Of a stretch of DNA of 64,000 bases, positions 8,374-15,778 are shown one piece after another. Position 1 is the stretch's first letter; every line of letters begins with the position of its first letter. A program made the translations under genes and the position numbers. The stretch covers positions 460,602-524,601 of the forward strand of contig BMWJ01000006.1 in NCBI GenBank assembly GCA_014651175.1, read 5' to 3'. This DNA comes from Streptomyces clavifer. GTDB taxonomy: Bacteria; Actinomycetota; Actinomycetes; Streptomycetales; Streptomycetaceae. The notes below the pieces were generated by a model. It was not told where the DNA came from and searched no databases. It saw nothing but the letters and a program-made list of their open reading frames with translations.

Positions 8374-10215
8374 TCACGCGGTGGGGCGGCCGCTACAGGA
8401 GAGGTCGCGGAGGAACGCGAGCACCGTGCGGGCGGTGGCGTCGTTCTGCCGGAAGGCCGGGCCGCCGGTGCGCGGCCGGGTGAAGGCGCCGCTCGACCGC
8501 GCGGTCGTGTTCGGGCCGAGGGCGAAGCGTCGCGGGTGAGGGCTGCCGTCACGGTCCAGGATCCGGCCGTCGCCGGGGTCGACGGAGAGCAGCCCCGTGT
8601 CGGTGCCGGCGGCCCCGTCCTCGTACAGTCCGCGCAGCACCGGGCTGCGCGTGTTCCGCAGGGCCGGATCGGGCAGCCGGGCCTCGACCAGGGCCCTGGC
8701 CTCCATGTGCTCGCCCGGCACGGTGGCGCTGCCGGCCCGGAAGACGCCGCGTTCCTCGTCGGCCTCGACGGTGATTCCCGCTCCGAGGAAGCGGACGACC
8801 CCGGCCCGGGAGAGTGCGAGGAGCTGGCGCAGCCGGGGGCCGGGCGGTCCGGAGGCGAGATGGCTGAAGAAGCCGTGCCACCGGTCGCCGATGTCCCCGG
8901 CCCGGACCAGCTGCGCGTAGACGGACAGCAGTCCGAGGAAGACGGCGAGGTCGGGGCTGTTGCGGGGATCGTGCCGGCGTTCGAGGTCGGCGGTGATGTA
9001 GGTGCGCAGCCCGTCCTGCAAGGAGTCGTACGAGGGGTGGAGCACCCCGTCCAGCGGTCGGTCCAGCGCGTCCAGGTCCAGGTGGTCGGCCGGGTCGGGC
9101 ACGGCCGAGGCGACCAGCGCGCGCAGCTCGGGGCTGTCGGCGTCCGCGACGGCGTACTTCTCCTCGAAGTCGTCCCAGCCGACGGCGGTGCGCTCGGGGT
9201 GGGCGGCGAACAGCCGGTGGTAGTGGACGTGTCCGAGCTCCTTGGCGATGGACGGCCACAGGTCGCGGCGGAAGTCCACGGGGCCGGCGCCGTCGAGCAG
9301 CGCGTCCAGCCGGGCGGGGCCGAAGTGGTGCGGCAGGGGAGGCCGTTCGCCCTCCCAGGCGTAACCGATCTTGGAGTGGTACGGGACTCCGCGCCGGGAG
9401 CCCGCGTACAGGACGGGCTCCCGGCCGGAGGGGATGTAGACCCCGTCCTCGTATCGCCCGCCGCGCCCCTCGGTGAGCAGCACCATCAGGTCGATGAAGG
9501 CGAGGCCGAGGCCGCGCACGATGACGGGTTCACCCGCGGGCAGGGAGCCGAGGTCGCTGTCGGCCGTGAAGTCGGGTGGCAGGTGGACGAGTCCGTGCCG
9601 TGCCGCGAAGGCGGCCAGCTCCTCCTGTTCGGCGTCGGGTTCGGCGTCCAGATGGCCGATGGTGAGGACGACGAGGTCGGCGAGGAGGGGTTCGGCGCGC
9701 CCCTGGAGCCAGACCTGCTGCCGGCCGTCCCGGGACCCCGAGACGCGGTGTGCGTGAGCGCGGTGCTCCCGGACGGTGATGCCCGGCGGGAGCGCGGCGA
9801 GCGCCTGCTCGTACACCCAGCGCAGGTAGGCGCTCTGCAGCCGTCGGCTGGGGAAGTCCTGGGCGCCGAGCCCTCGGATCTCCGCGAGTGTCCCGGGGTC
9901 GGAGTCGAGGGTGATCCGTCCCTCGCGGACGTCGGCGGCCCACGTGTGCAGGGCGGGGCCGGGCCGTATCGGGCCCTCCTGCTCGACCGTGTCGTCGGTG
10001 AACATGGTGACGTCCTCCGCCATGGAGTTCATCCAGAGCAGCGGGGACTGGTCCTGCCGCCAGATCCGGCCGCCCCCGGGCGGGTACGGGTCGACGAGGT
10101 GGATGTCCAGGCGCCGGTCCCCGTACAGCTCGGCGGAGTTGGCGGCGATGCGCTCGAGGACGCCGGTGCCGCGCGGTCCGCCCCCTATGACGACGAGTGT
10201 CGGTACGCCGCTCAT
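8374..10215 (-). CDS. FAD/NAD(P)-binding protein (NAD_binding_9 type)
   Basis: A 613-residue soluble protein starting TLVVIGGGPRGTGVLERIA, a GxGxxG dinucleotide-binding Rossmann motif at about residues 8-15. Further family blocks are DPYPPGGGRIWR, LWMNSMAEDVTMF, LVVLTIGHLD, VIVRGLGLAFIDLMVLLTEGRGG and the C-terminal GGPAFRQNDATARTVLAFL. The family is built like flavoprotein hydroxylases but lacks a defined activity. Its ATG overlaps the stop of the upstream permease (ATGA), embedding it between two permease genes, so it is part of the same uptake/oxidation system. It may be an N- or S-oxygenase or a flavin-reducing partner of the LLM enzymes; the sequence does not decide. Confidence 0.85.
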   Translation of the reverse strand: MSGVPTLVVIGGGPRGTGVLERIAANSAELYGDRRLDIHLVDPYPPGGGRIWRQDQSPLLWMNSMAEDVTMFTDDTVEQEGPIRPGPALHTWAADVREGRITLDSDPGTLAEIRGLGAQDFPSRRLQSAYLRWVYEQALAALPPGITVREHRAHAHRVSGSRDGRQQVWLQGRAEPLLADLVVLTIGHLDAEPDAEQEELAAFAARHGLVHLPPDFTADSDLGSLPAGEPVIVRGLGLAFIDLMVLLTEGRGGRYEDGVYIPSGREPVLYAGSRRGVPYHSKIGYAWEGERPPLPHHFGPARLDALLDGAGPVDFRRDLWPSIAKELGHVHYHRLFAAHPERTAVGWDDFEEKYAVADADSPELRALVASAVPDPADHLDLDALDRPLDGVLHPSYDSLQDGLRTYITADLERRHDPRNSPDLAVFLGLLSVYAQLVRAGDIGDRWHGFFSHLASGPPGPRLRQLLALSRAGVVRFLGAGITVEADEERGVFRAGSATVPGEHMEARALVEARLPDPALRNTRSPVLRGLYEDGAAGTDTGLLSVDPGDGRILDRDGSPHPRRFALGPNTTARSSGAFTRPRTGGPAFRQNDATARTVLAFLRDLSCSGRPTA

Positions 10216-11078
10216 CGCGCGTCCGCCGTGCCGCGTGCGTAGTGGCGTTCGACGTAGTGCTGTCCGACGGAAAGGAGGGAGGTGACGGCGACGTACCAGA
10301 GGGTGGCGACGAGCAGCAGCGGGATGACTTCGTAGGTGCGGTGGTAGACGAGCTGCACCGAGTAGAGCAGGTCCTGCACGGCGATGATGCTGACGATCGA
10401 GGTGCCCTTCAGGGTGCCGATCAGCATGTTCCCGGCGGGCGGGACGATGGAGCGCATGGCCTGGGGCAGCACGATGCGCCGGAGCCGGCGCCAGGGGCCG
10501 AGCCCGAGCGACTGGGCGGCCTCCAGCTGTCCGTGCTCGACGGAGAGGATGCCGCCGCGCACCACTTCGGCGGCGTACGCGGCCTCGTGGAGCGTGAGGC
10601 CGATGACGGCGACGGCGACCGGGCCGAGGAGGTTGACCGTGTCGACTCCGAGGATCTGCGGGTAGAGGGCGCCGATGTTGAACCAGAAGAGCAGCTGGAC
10701 CAGGATCGGGGTGGACCGGAACAGCCACACGTAACCCCAGGCGACGGCCTGCAGAATCGGGTTGCCGGAGAGCCTCATGACGGCGAGCAGGGTGCCGAGG
10801 GCGAAGCCGAGCACCATCACGAGGCCCGTGAGCCAGAGGGTGAGGCCGAGGCCGCGCAGCACCGACGCGGTGGTGAGGTGGTCGCCGACGACGCCCCACT
10901 GGAAGGCGTCGTTCCGGATCACCGAGACCAGGGCGCCGGCGAGGAGCACCAGGACGGCAACGGCCGCCGCCCAGCGCCCTGTTCGGCGCACCGGCACGAT
11001 GCGCGGGACGGAGTCGTGCGCATCGTCGACGGGCGGGGCGGGGAGCTGCGGAGGGGGGGTGTCTGTCTGCGCGGACAT
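10212..11078 (-). CDS. ABC transporter permease, polar amino acid type (first gene of operon)
   Basis: A 288-residue HisM/GlnP-family permease, clearly paralogous to the one at 7424-8329 (shared [76 protein letters not shown], and [11 protein letters not shown]). It has a soluble N-terminus and about five to six membrane spans. The ATG at 11078 follows CACGGAG with 8-nt spacing. It is the first gene of the leftward operon, downstream of a divergent control region containing a 22-bp imperfect palindrome. Confidence 0.92.
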   Translation of the reverse strand: MSAQTDTPPPQLPAPPVDDAHDSVPRIVPVRRTGRWAAAVAVLVLLAGALVSVIRNDAFQWGVVGDHLTTASVLRGLGLTLWLTGLVMVLGFALGTLLAVMRLSGNPILQAVAWGYVWLFRSTPILVQLLFWFNIGALYPQILGVDTVNLLGPVAVAVIGLTLHEAAYAAEVVRGGILSVEHGQLEAAQSLGLGPWRRLRRIVLPQAMRSIVPPAGNMLIGTLKGTSIVSIIAVQDLLYSVQLVYHRTYEVIPLLLVATLWYVAVTSLLSVGQHYVERHYARGTADAR

Positions 11079-11192
11079 GCGAAGGCTCCGTGGATGCAGA
11101 GATCTAACACGGGATGTGCCTTCAACGCGGAACACAACATGGACCGGGCCCCTCAGCGCCGGTCCGCTTCCGAGCCAATCCTTGTCGGGGTC

Positions 11193-11214
11193 GTGTTGTC
11201 AAGCTTGTCCACAC
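11193..11214. promoter_or_regulatory. Imperfect 22-bp palindrome, candidate operator between divergent transport genes
   Basis: GTGT...CAAGCTTG...ACAC: 18 of 22 positions are symmetrical about the central HindIII-like AAGCTT. It lies 115 bp upstream of the first permease gene and about 60 bp upstream of the leader-like ORF of the divergent binding-protein gene. On the minus strand it contains TTGACA, a possible -35. No regulator gene lies in the cluster. The symmetry suggests a dimeric regulator; which one is unknown. Confidence 0.45.
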
Positions 11215-11273
11215 TGTGAGCCGTGTGTCCGGGGTCGGTTGACGTGTACCCGGATGCCTGTTCCACTGAGGCC

Positions 11274-11465
11274 ATGTACGCGCAGCAGTGGCTGGTCACC
11301 CGCTCCCACATCGACTTCGGTCGCGTGTGGTCCTCTTCTCTTCCTGTTGAGCTGAACCCGCTGTTCCCCCGCGTCTTCCCGCTCGCGCCGCTGTCGGCGC
11401 TTGAGCACCTTTCCCGCGTGCCTTCACGTACACAACACCGCTCCGCCCTCCCCTCGTTCAGCTGA
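11274..11465 (+). CDS. Leader-peptide-like small ORF upstream of the binding-protein gene
   Basis: A small frame starting ATG with GAGG close upstream. The N-terminal part LVTRSHIDFGRVWSS closely resembles the 'L[TV][SR]R.H[IV]D[LF].RV.SA' core of the short leader peptides found ahead of sulfur-related transport and metabolism genes in Streptomyces. Those are usually 25-40 residues and end in -ALC; this frame instead runs to 63 residues with a proline-rich tail, so the C-terminus may not be conserved. It sits 68 bp before the lipoprotein gene and overlaps a perfect GCGCCG-CTGT-CGGCGC hairpin. I suspect a cis-acting translation or attenuation leader rather than a functional protein. Confidence 0.45.
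   Translation: MYAQQWLVTRSHIDFGRVWSSSLPVELNPLFPRVFPLAPLSALEHLSRVPSRTQHRSALPSFS
11385..11400 (+). terminator. Hairpin inside the leader ORF, possible attenuator
   Basis: A perfect 6-bp GC stem with tetraloop (GCGCCG-CTGT-CGGCGC) about 110 bases into the leader ORF and 133 bp before the downstream lipoprotein start. It is followed by a mixed T-containing stretch (TTGAGCACCTTTC). Its placement fits an attenuator coupled to leader translation, but there is no clear alternative antiterminator that I can draw with confidence. Confidence 0.35.
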
Positions 11466-11532
11466 TCTTCCGCCCGTGGCTCCGTGCTGCCCACGCACCG
11501 GAGCGCGTCGACGAACCCGGAGTGTTTCCGTC

Positions 11533-12474
11533 ATGCCCAGAATCCGGCACACCGCTGCCTTCGCACTGATCACCGTCGCCGCTCTCGCGCTCTCCGGCTG
11601 CGGATCGGCCGACCCGGCGGCCGCGCCGGCCGGTGCCGGAACGGAGGGCAAGGGGAAGATCCCGACGACCGACGTGGTGTCGTCGGTGAAGAAGGACCCG
11701 GCCGCGGCGAAGCTGCTGCCCGAGAAGGTGCGCGCCGCCGGCACCCTCACCCTCGCCTCCAGCATCGGCACACCGCCCGGAGCCTTCTATCTGGAGGACG
11801 GCAAGACCCTGGCCGGCGCGGACGTCGACTTCGCGGACGCGGTGGCCAGGGTGCTGGGGCTGGAGCTGAAGCGCGAAGTCGCCTCGTTCGAGGCGATCCT
11901 TCCGGCCCTCGGCAGCGGGAAGTACGACCTGGGCACCGGCAACTTCGGGGTGACCGACGAGCGCCGGAAGACGATCGACTTCGTGACGTACATCAACGAC
12001 GGCCAGGGCTTCGCCGTCCGCGACGACAGCAAGCTGAAGAACGTCACCGAGCTCACCCAGCTCTGCGGCCTGACCGTGGGCACCAGCGCCGGCACCACGT
12101 TCGAGGCGACGCTGGAGGAGAACAAGCACGTGTGCGCCGACGCGGGCGAGGAGGCGTACGACGTGAAGACGTACGCCGACCAGGCGGCCGTCTGGATCTC
12201 GCTCCAGCAGGGCCGCAGCGATGTCGTGATGTCGACGATCAACGGGCTGCGCTACGCCGTGACCCAGCAGAAGGGGCTGCGCTTCCTCAACGAGTTCAAG
12301 CGGCTCGATGTCGGCTTCGCCTTCAAGAAGGGCACCCCGCTGGCACCCGCCTTCCAGGCGGCGGTCAACAGTCTCAGGACGGACGGGACCTATGACCGCA
12401 TCCTGAAGAAGTGGGGCACCACCGAGTCGGCGATCCGGACGTCGCAGATCTCGCCGCCCGAGATCGCGGGGTGA
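11533..12474 (+). CDS. ABC transporter substrate-binding lipoprotein, divergent second copy
   Basis: A 313-residue family-3 binding lipoprotein. The signal peptide MPRIRHTAAFALITVAALALSGC has the lipobox LSGC with Cys at 23. Core blocks are EKVRAAGTLTLAS, GADVDFADAVARVLGLELKREVASFEAILPALGSGKYDLGTGNFGVTDERRKTIDFVTYI, and a C-terminal LRTDGTYDRILKKWG. It differs enough from the binding protein at 5484 to suggest a different ligand or affinity, as in the YtmJ/YtmK pair. The start was chosen for the signal peptide; upstream in-frame codons belong to the leader region. It is transcribed away from the main operon, so its expression can be set separately. Confidence 0.92.
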   Translation: MPRIRHTAAFALITVAALALSGCGSADPAAAPAGAGTEGKGKIPTTDVVSSVKKDPAAAKLLPEKVRAAGTLTLASSIGTPPGAFYLEDGKTLAGADVDFADAVARVLGLELKREVASFEAILPALGSGKYDLGTGNFGVTDERRKTIDFVTYINDGQGFAVRDDSKLKNVTELTQLCGLTVGTSAGTTFEATLEENKHVCADAGEEAYDVKTYADQAAVWISLQQGRSDVVMSTINGLRYAVTQQKGLRFLNEFKRLDVGFAFKKGTPLAPAFQAAVNSLRTDGTYDRILKKWGTTESAIRTSQISPPEIAG

Positions 12475-12504
12475 GGTGCGCGGGTGCGGCTGACTGACGC
12501 CGGA

Positions 12505-13707
12505 TCAGCAGTCGCACCCGCAGTCGCAGCCGTCGCCGCAGCTGCAGCAGTTCCCGCAGCAGTCGCAGCCCTGGCAGCAGCCGTCGCACCACTCGTCGCA
12601 GTCCGCCTTGTGGCAGAGCCCTTCGCGCTCCTGGCCGCTCCACGGGTCGTTGAAGCTGCCGGCGCAGCACAGCTGACAGGTGCAGGCGAGACCGGCCCAG
12701 ACCAGGCAGCCCGCTATCAGGCCACGCCGGTTGCGCGGCGGCTCGGGCGGGAGCGGAGGACCGGACGGGCCGCCGGGCGCCGGTGCGAACGGGTTTCCGG
12801 GCGGCGGCCCGAAGGAGCCCGACGGCTGCCCGTCACCCGGGTGCGCGCACGCGGCCGAGCCGAAGGCCCGGTCCACCGAGCGCCGCAGCTCGTGCACGAG
12901 CAGCACGTGTGCCAGCCGGCCGTCGGTGAATTGCGCGTCCCGCATCGCGAGGCGCACCCCGTGCAGCGCGTCGTCGCAGAGCCGGCGGGCCTCGGTGAGC
13001 GGGGTGCCGGTCGCCGTGAGGGGGTTCCAGGCGCCCGACGCCGCGTCAGCCTCCCTGTCCTCCACGGCGTCCAGCAGATGGGCGAGCCGCCCGAAGAGCC
13101 GCCCGGCCTCGCCGAGCGGGACGGCGTTCTGCGGCCGGCCCGCGAGTACGGCGGTGTGCGCGAAGGCCGCCGCCGTCGCCGTCTCGGTGGGTTCGGTGAC
13201 CGTCAGCAGCGGGGTCCCGGGCCCCGCGAGGGACTCGAGGCCGGTCTGCCGGTCGACGGCGTCGACCAGGACCGCCGTGTCGAAGCCGAGCTCCGCACCG
13301 GTCCGTGCTCCGGCCCGGTCCCAGCCGGCGGCGACCCTGCGCGCCGCGGCGGCGACCGGGCGGCGCTTCAACAGCCCGTCCCGGTCCGCCACGTGGTCGC
13401 GCACCTTGGCCGAGGCCAGCACGAGGGAGACGGCGGCGGCGAGCCTGGCGCCCTCGCCCCGGGCGACCGGCGCGGTCCGCATCGAGCGCAGCGGGCAGGG
13501 GCCCGCGGTGCGCCGTTGCGCCGCGGTGCGCTCCGTCTGAGCCTCCGTCAGTACCGAGACGATCAGGCCGTCGTAGTTCGTGACGATCCGGGCGAACTGT
13601 CCGTGGTCCGCACGGAGGGCGAGACAGAGCCCGCAGAGATGGGCCATCCACTCGGCCTTGAGCCCTTCGGTCAGCCGATGGGTGCAGGGCCTGACTATTC
13701 CGAACAC
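12505..13707 (-). CDS. DUF5685 family protein with cysteine-dense C-terminal tail
   Basis: 400 residues, GTG start after GGGGGATC. The N-terminal half is the DUF5685 region (FGIVRPC...MAHLCGLCLALRADHGQFARIVTNYDGLIVSVL), helical, with conserved Cys in RPC and CGLC. A Pro/Gly linker follows, then a possible single hydrophobic segment (RGLIAGCLVWAGLACTCQLCCAG). The last 67 residues contain 20 cysteines, ending in alternating Cys-Gly/Asp (GDGCDCGCDC). That density suggests metal binding or multiple disulfides. The function is unknown. It is divergent from sflA and sits in the Streptomyces core region. Confidence 0.85.
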   Translation of the reverse strand: MFGIVRPCTHRLTEGLKAEWMAHLCGLCLALRADHGQFARIVTNYDGLIVSVLTEAQTERTAAQRRTAGPCPLRSMRTAPVARGEGARLAAAVSLVLASAKVRDHVADRDGLLKRRPVAAAARRVAAGWDRAGARTGAELGFDTAVLVDAVDRQTGLESLAGPGTPLLTVTEPTETATAAAFAHTAVLAGRPQNAVPLGEAGRLFGRLAHLLDAVEDREADAASGAWNPLTATGTPLTEARRLCDDALHGVRLAMRDAQFTDGRLAHVLLVHELRRSVDRAFGSAACAHPGDGQPSGSFGPPPGNPFAPAPGGPSGPPLPPEPPRNRRGLIAGCLVWAGLACTCQLCCAGSFNDPWSGQEREGLCHKADCDEWCDGCCQGCDCCGNCCSCGDGCDCGCDC

Positions 13708-14012
13708 GACGATCCCCCGAGCCGTTCACCTGATGCGCCGCACCGGCGCACGCGCGGCGTGCATCGTATCGAGTGACCCGTTCACCCGTACGTCCCCCAT
13801 GTCACCCGTACGGACGGGCGCCTCATATTTTCCTTCCGCAAGCCGTCTTATACGGGAGGAACCCTGACGAACCGCCACATGTTCTGCACCAGTAGCGTCA
13901 CGAATCCCCTACGCGCCGACTATCCCCTTGGCGCGGTATCCGCATCATGAACGACCATAGGGACAGGAAAGAGATGTGGAACACGAACGAACCGCGGTGA
14001 GAGGAGGCGTCC
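13708..14012. other. Divergent control region between the DUF5685 gene and sflA
   Basis: No ORF is supported here. It contains a direct repeat TCACCCGTACG at 13782-13792 and 13802-13812, spaced exactly 20 bp (two helical turns), and a comparatively AT-rich stretch at 13829-13855 with a TTATACG -10-like box for rightward transcription. GAGAGGAGG just before 14013 is the sflA ribosome binding site. Confidence 0.5.
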
Positions 14013-14453
14013 ATGGGATCGGTGCGCAAGGCAAGTGCCTGGCTGGGCCTCGTGGAGGACAACGATGAGCGGTACTACGACGACGAGTACTCCGAGGAAG
14101 CCGAGACCGGCACGAACCAGCCGTGGGTGACGGACCCCCGTGTGCAGGTGGCTTCCGAGAAGGCCGTGGACACGGGCCGCCGGATCGCCACCGTCACCCC
14201 GGACAGCTTCCGGGACGCGCGCGGCATCGGTGAGCTCTTCCGGGAGGGCGTTCCGGTCATCGTCAATCTGACGGCGATGGACGCCACCGACGCCAAACGC
14301 GTCGTGGACTTCGCCGCGGGACTGACCTTCGGCCTGCGCGGCTCGATCGAGCGCGTGGCCACCCGGGTCTTCCTGCTGACCCCCGCCCACACCCAGGTCG
14401 TCACCGGCGAAGCCGCCGGCCGGCCGGCCGACGGCTTCTTCAACCAGAGCTGA
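14013..14453 (+). CDS. sflA: SepF-like cell division protein SflA
   Basis: A 146-residue SepF-family protein starting [16 protein letters not shown], which gives a short membrane-binding-like amphipathic N-terminus. An acidic linker ([14 protein letters not shown]) is followed by the SepF core ([71 protein letters not shown]). True SepF tethers FtsZ to the membrane. Streptomyces carries extra paralogues, SflA and SflB, that restrain FtsZ and DivIVA behaviour at hyphal tips. I assign SflA rather than SepF because it is not next to ftsZ/ylmE but sits in the der-proximal core block beside an acyl-CoA dehydrogenase. The RBS GAGAGGAGG is excellent. Confidence 0.85.
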   Translation: MGSVRKASAWLGLVEDNDERYYDDEYSEEAETGTNQPWVTDPRVQVASEKAVDTGRRIATVTPDSFRDARGIGELFREGVPVIVNLTAMDATDAKRVVDFAAGLTFGLRGSIERVATRVFLLTPAHTQVVTGEAAGRPADGFFNQS

Positions 14454-14495
14454 GCGGGGCGCTCGCCGGACGGGTCCGGTTCCGGCGGTTCCGGG

Positions 14496-15704
14496 TTACC
14501 GGAAGGCGTCCAGACCGGTGAGCGCCTTGCCCAGCACCAGCTGGTGCATCTCCACGGTTCCCTCGTAGGTGAGCACCGACTCCAGATTCGTCGCGTGGCG
14601 CATCACCGGGTATTCCAGCGAGATCCCGTTGGCGCCGAGGATCGTGCGCGAGGTTCGGCAGATCTCGATCGCCTCCCGCACGTTGTTGAGCTTCCCGAAA
14701 CTGACCTGCTCCGGGCGGAGCCCGCCCGCATCCATCCGGCGGCCCAGATGGTGGGCGAGCAGGATGCCCTTGTGCAGTTCGAGAGCCATGTCCGCGAGCT
14801 TGGCCTGGGTGAGCTGGAAGCCGCCGATCGGCCGGCCGAACTGCTCGCGGCTCTTCGCGTAGTCCACGGCTGCCTCGAAGCTGGCACGGGCCGCGCCCAT
14901 GGCTCCCCAGACGATGCCGTAGCGGGCATGGCTCAGACAGCTGAGCGGGCCACGCAGACCGGTGACGTCCGGCAGGACGGCGTCGGCGGGCAGCCGCACC
15001 CCGTCCAGGACCAGCTCGCTGGTGACCGAGGCGCGCAGGGACCACTTGTGCCGGATCTCGGGCGCCGAGAAGCCGGGACTGTCCGTGGGCACGACGAAGC
15101 CCCGGATCCCCGAGCCGCCTCCGGCCTCGTCGGTCTGCGCCCAGACGACCGCGACCCCCGCGACCGATCCGTTGGTGATCCACATCTTGCGGCCGGTGAG
15201 GATCCAGTCCCGGCCGTCCCGCTCGGCGTACGTGCGCATCCCGGCCGGGTCCGAGCCGTGGTCCGGTTCGGTGAGCCCGAAGCAGCCGATGGTCTCGCCG
15301 GCCGCCATGCCGGGCAGCCACCGCCGCTTCTGCTCCTCGGAGCCGAAGCGGTGGATCGCGTACATGGCGAGGGAGCCCTGGACGGAGACCAGGGAGCGGA
15401 TGCCGGAGTCCGCGGCCTCCAGCTCCAGACAGGCCAGGCCGTACTGGACCGCGGTCGCGCCCGCGCAGCCGTACCCCTGGAGCGACATGCCCAGTGCGCC
15501 GAGGGAGCCCAGCTCGCGGGCCAGTTCGCGGATGCCGGGGAGCTCGCCGTTCTCGTACCACTCGGCGATGTGCGGCAGGATCCGGTCGGCGGCCCAGCTC
15601 CGCACCGTGTCGCGGATCGCGAGGTCCTCCGGATCGAGGAGATCGTCGATGCCGAGAGGATCGGCCGGGTCGAACGGTGGGAGTTTCGACGGCTTCACGG
15701 ACAT
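14496..15704 (-). CDS. Acyl-CoA dehydrogenase, glutaryl-CoA dehydrogenase-like
   Basis: 402 residues with all acyl-CoA dehydrogenase blocks: GCFGLTEPDHGSDP (FAD and substrate region), WITNGSVAGVAVVWAQT, the C-terminal flavin block YAKSREQFGRPIGGFQLTQAKLADM, and the catalytic glutamate in LTYEGTVEMHQLVLGKALTG, which is placed as in glutaryl-CoA dehydrogenase. The enzyme would oxidise an acyl-CoA and pass electrons to ETF. Substrate is uncertain: glutaryl-CoA (lysine catabolism) is the best guess from the YEGT context. The ATG follows GGAGGCACTCCCC. It is convergent with sflA, with 42 bp between the stops. Confidence 0.88.
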   Translation of the reverse strand: MSVKPSKLPPFDPADPLGIDDLLDPEDLAIRDTVRSWAADRILPHIAEWYENGELPGIRELARELGSLGALGMSLQGYGCAGATAVQYGLACLELEAADSGIRSLVSVQGSLAMYAIHRFGSEEQKRRWLPGMAAGETIGCFGLTEPDHGSDPAGMRTYAERDGRDWILTGRKMWITNGSVAGVAVVWAQTDEAGGGSGIRGFVVPTDSPGFSAPEIRHKWSLRASVTSELVLDGVRLPADAVLPDVTGLRGPLSCLSHARYGIVWGAMGAARASFEAAVDYAKSREQFGRPIGGFQLTQAKLADMALELHKGILLAHHLGRRMDAGGLRPEQVSFGKLNNVREAIEICRTSRTILGANGISLEYPVMRHATNLESVLTYEGTVEMHQLVLGKALTGLDAFR

Positions 15705-15778
15705 GGGGAGTGCCTCCGGCGGCTCGCACGGGACTTAAACTAGCAGTGGTAGTTATGGCGTCCCGCTGACGTTACGGC

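Noticed and set aside
12505-12705. Lanthipeptide or other ribosomal peptide precursor in the Cys-rich stretch
   Set aside because: It is the in-frame C-terminus of a larger protein and no modification enzymes are nearby.
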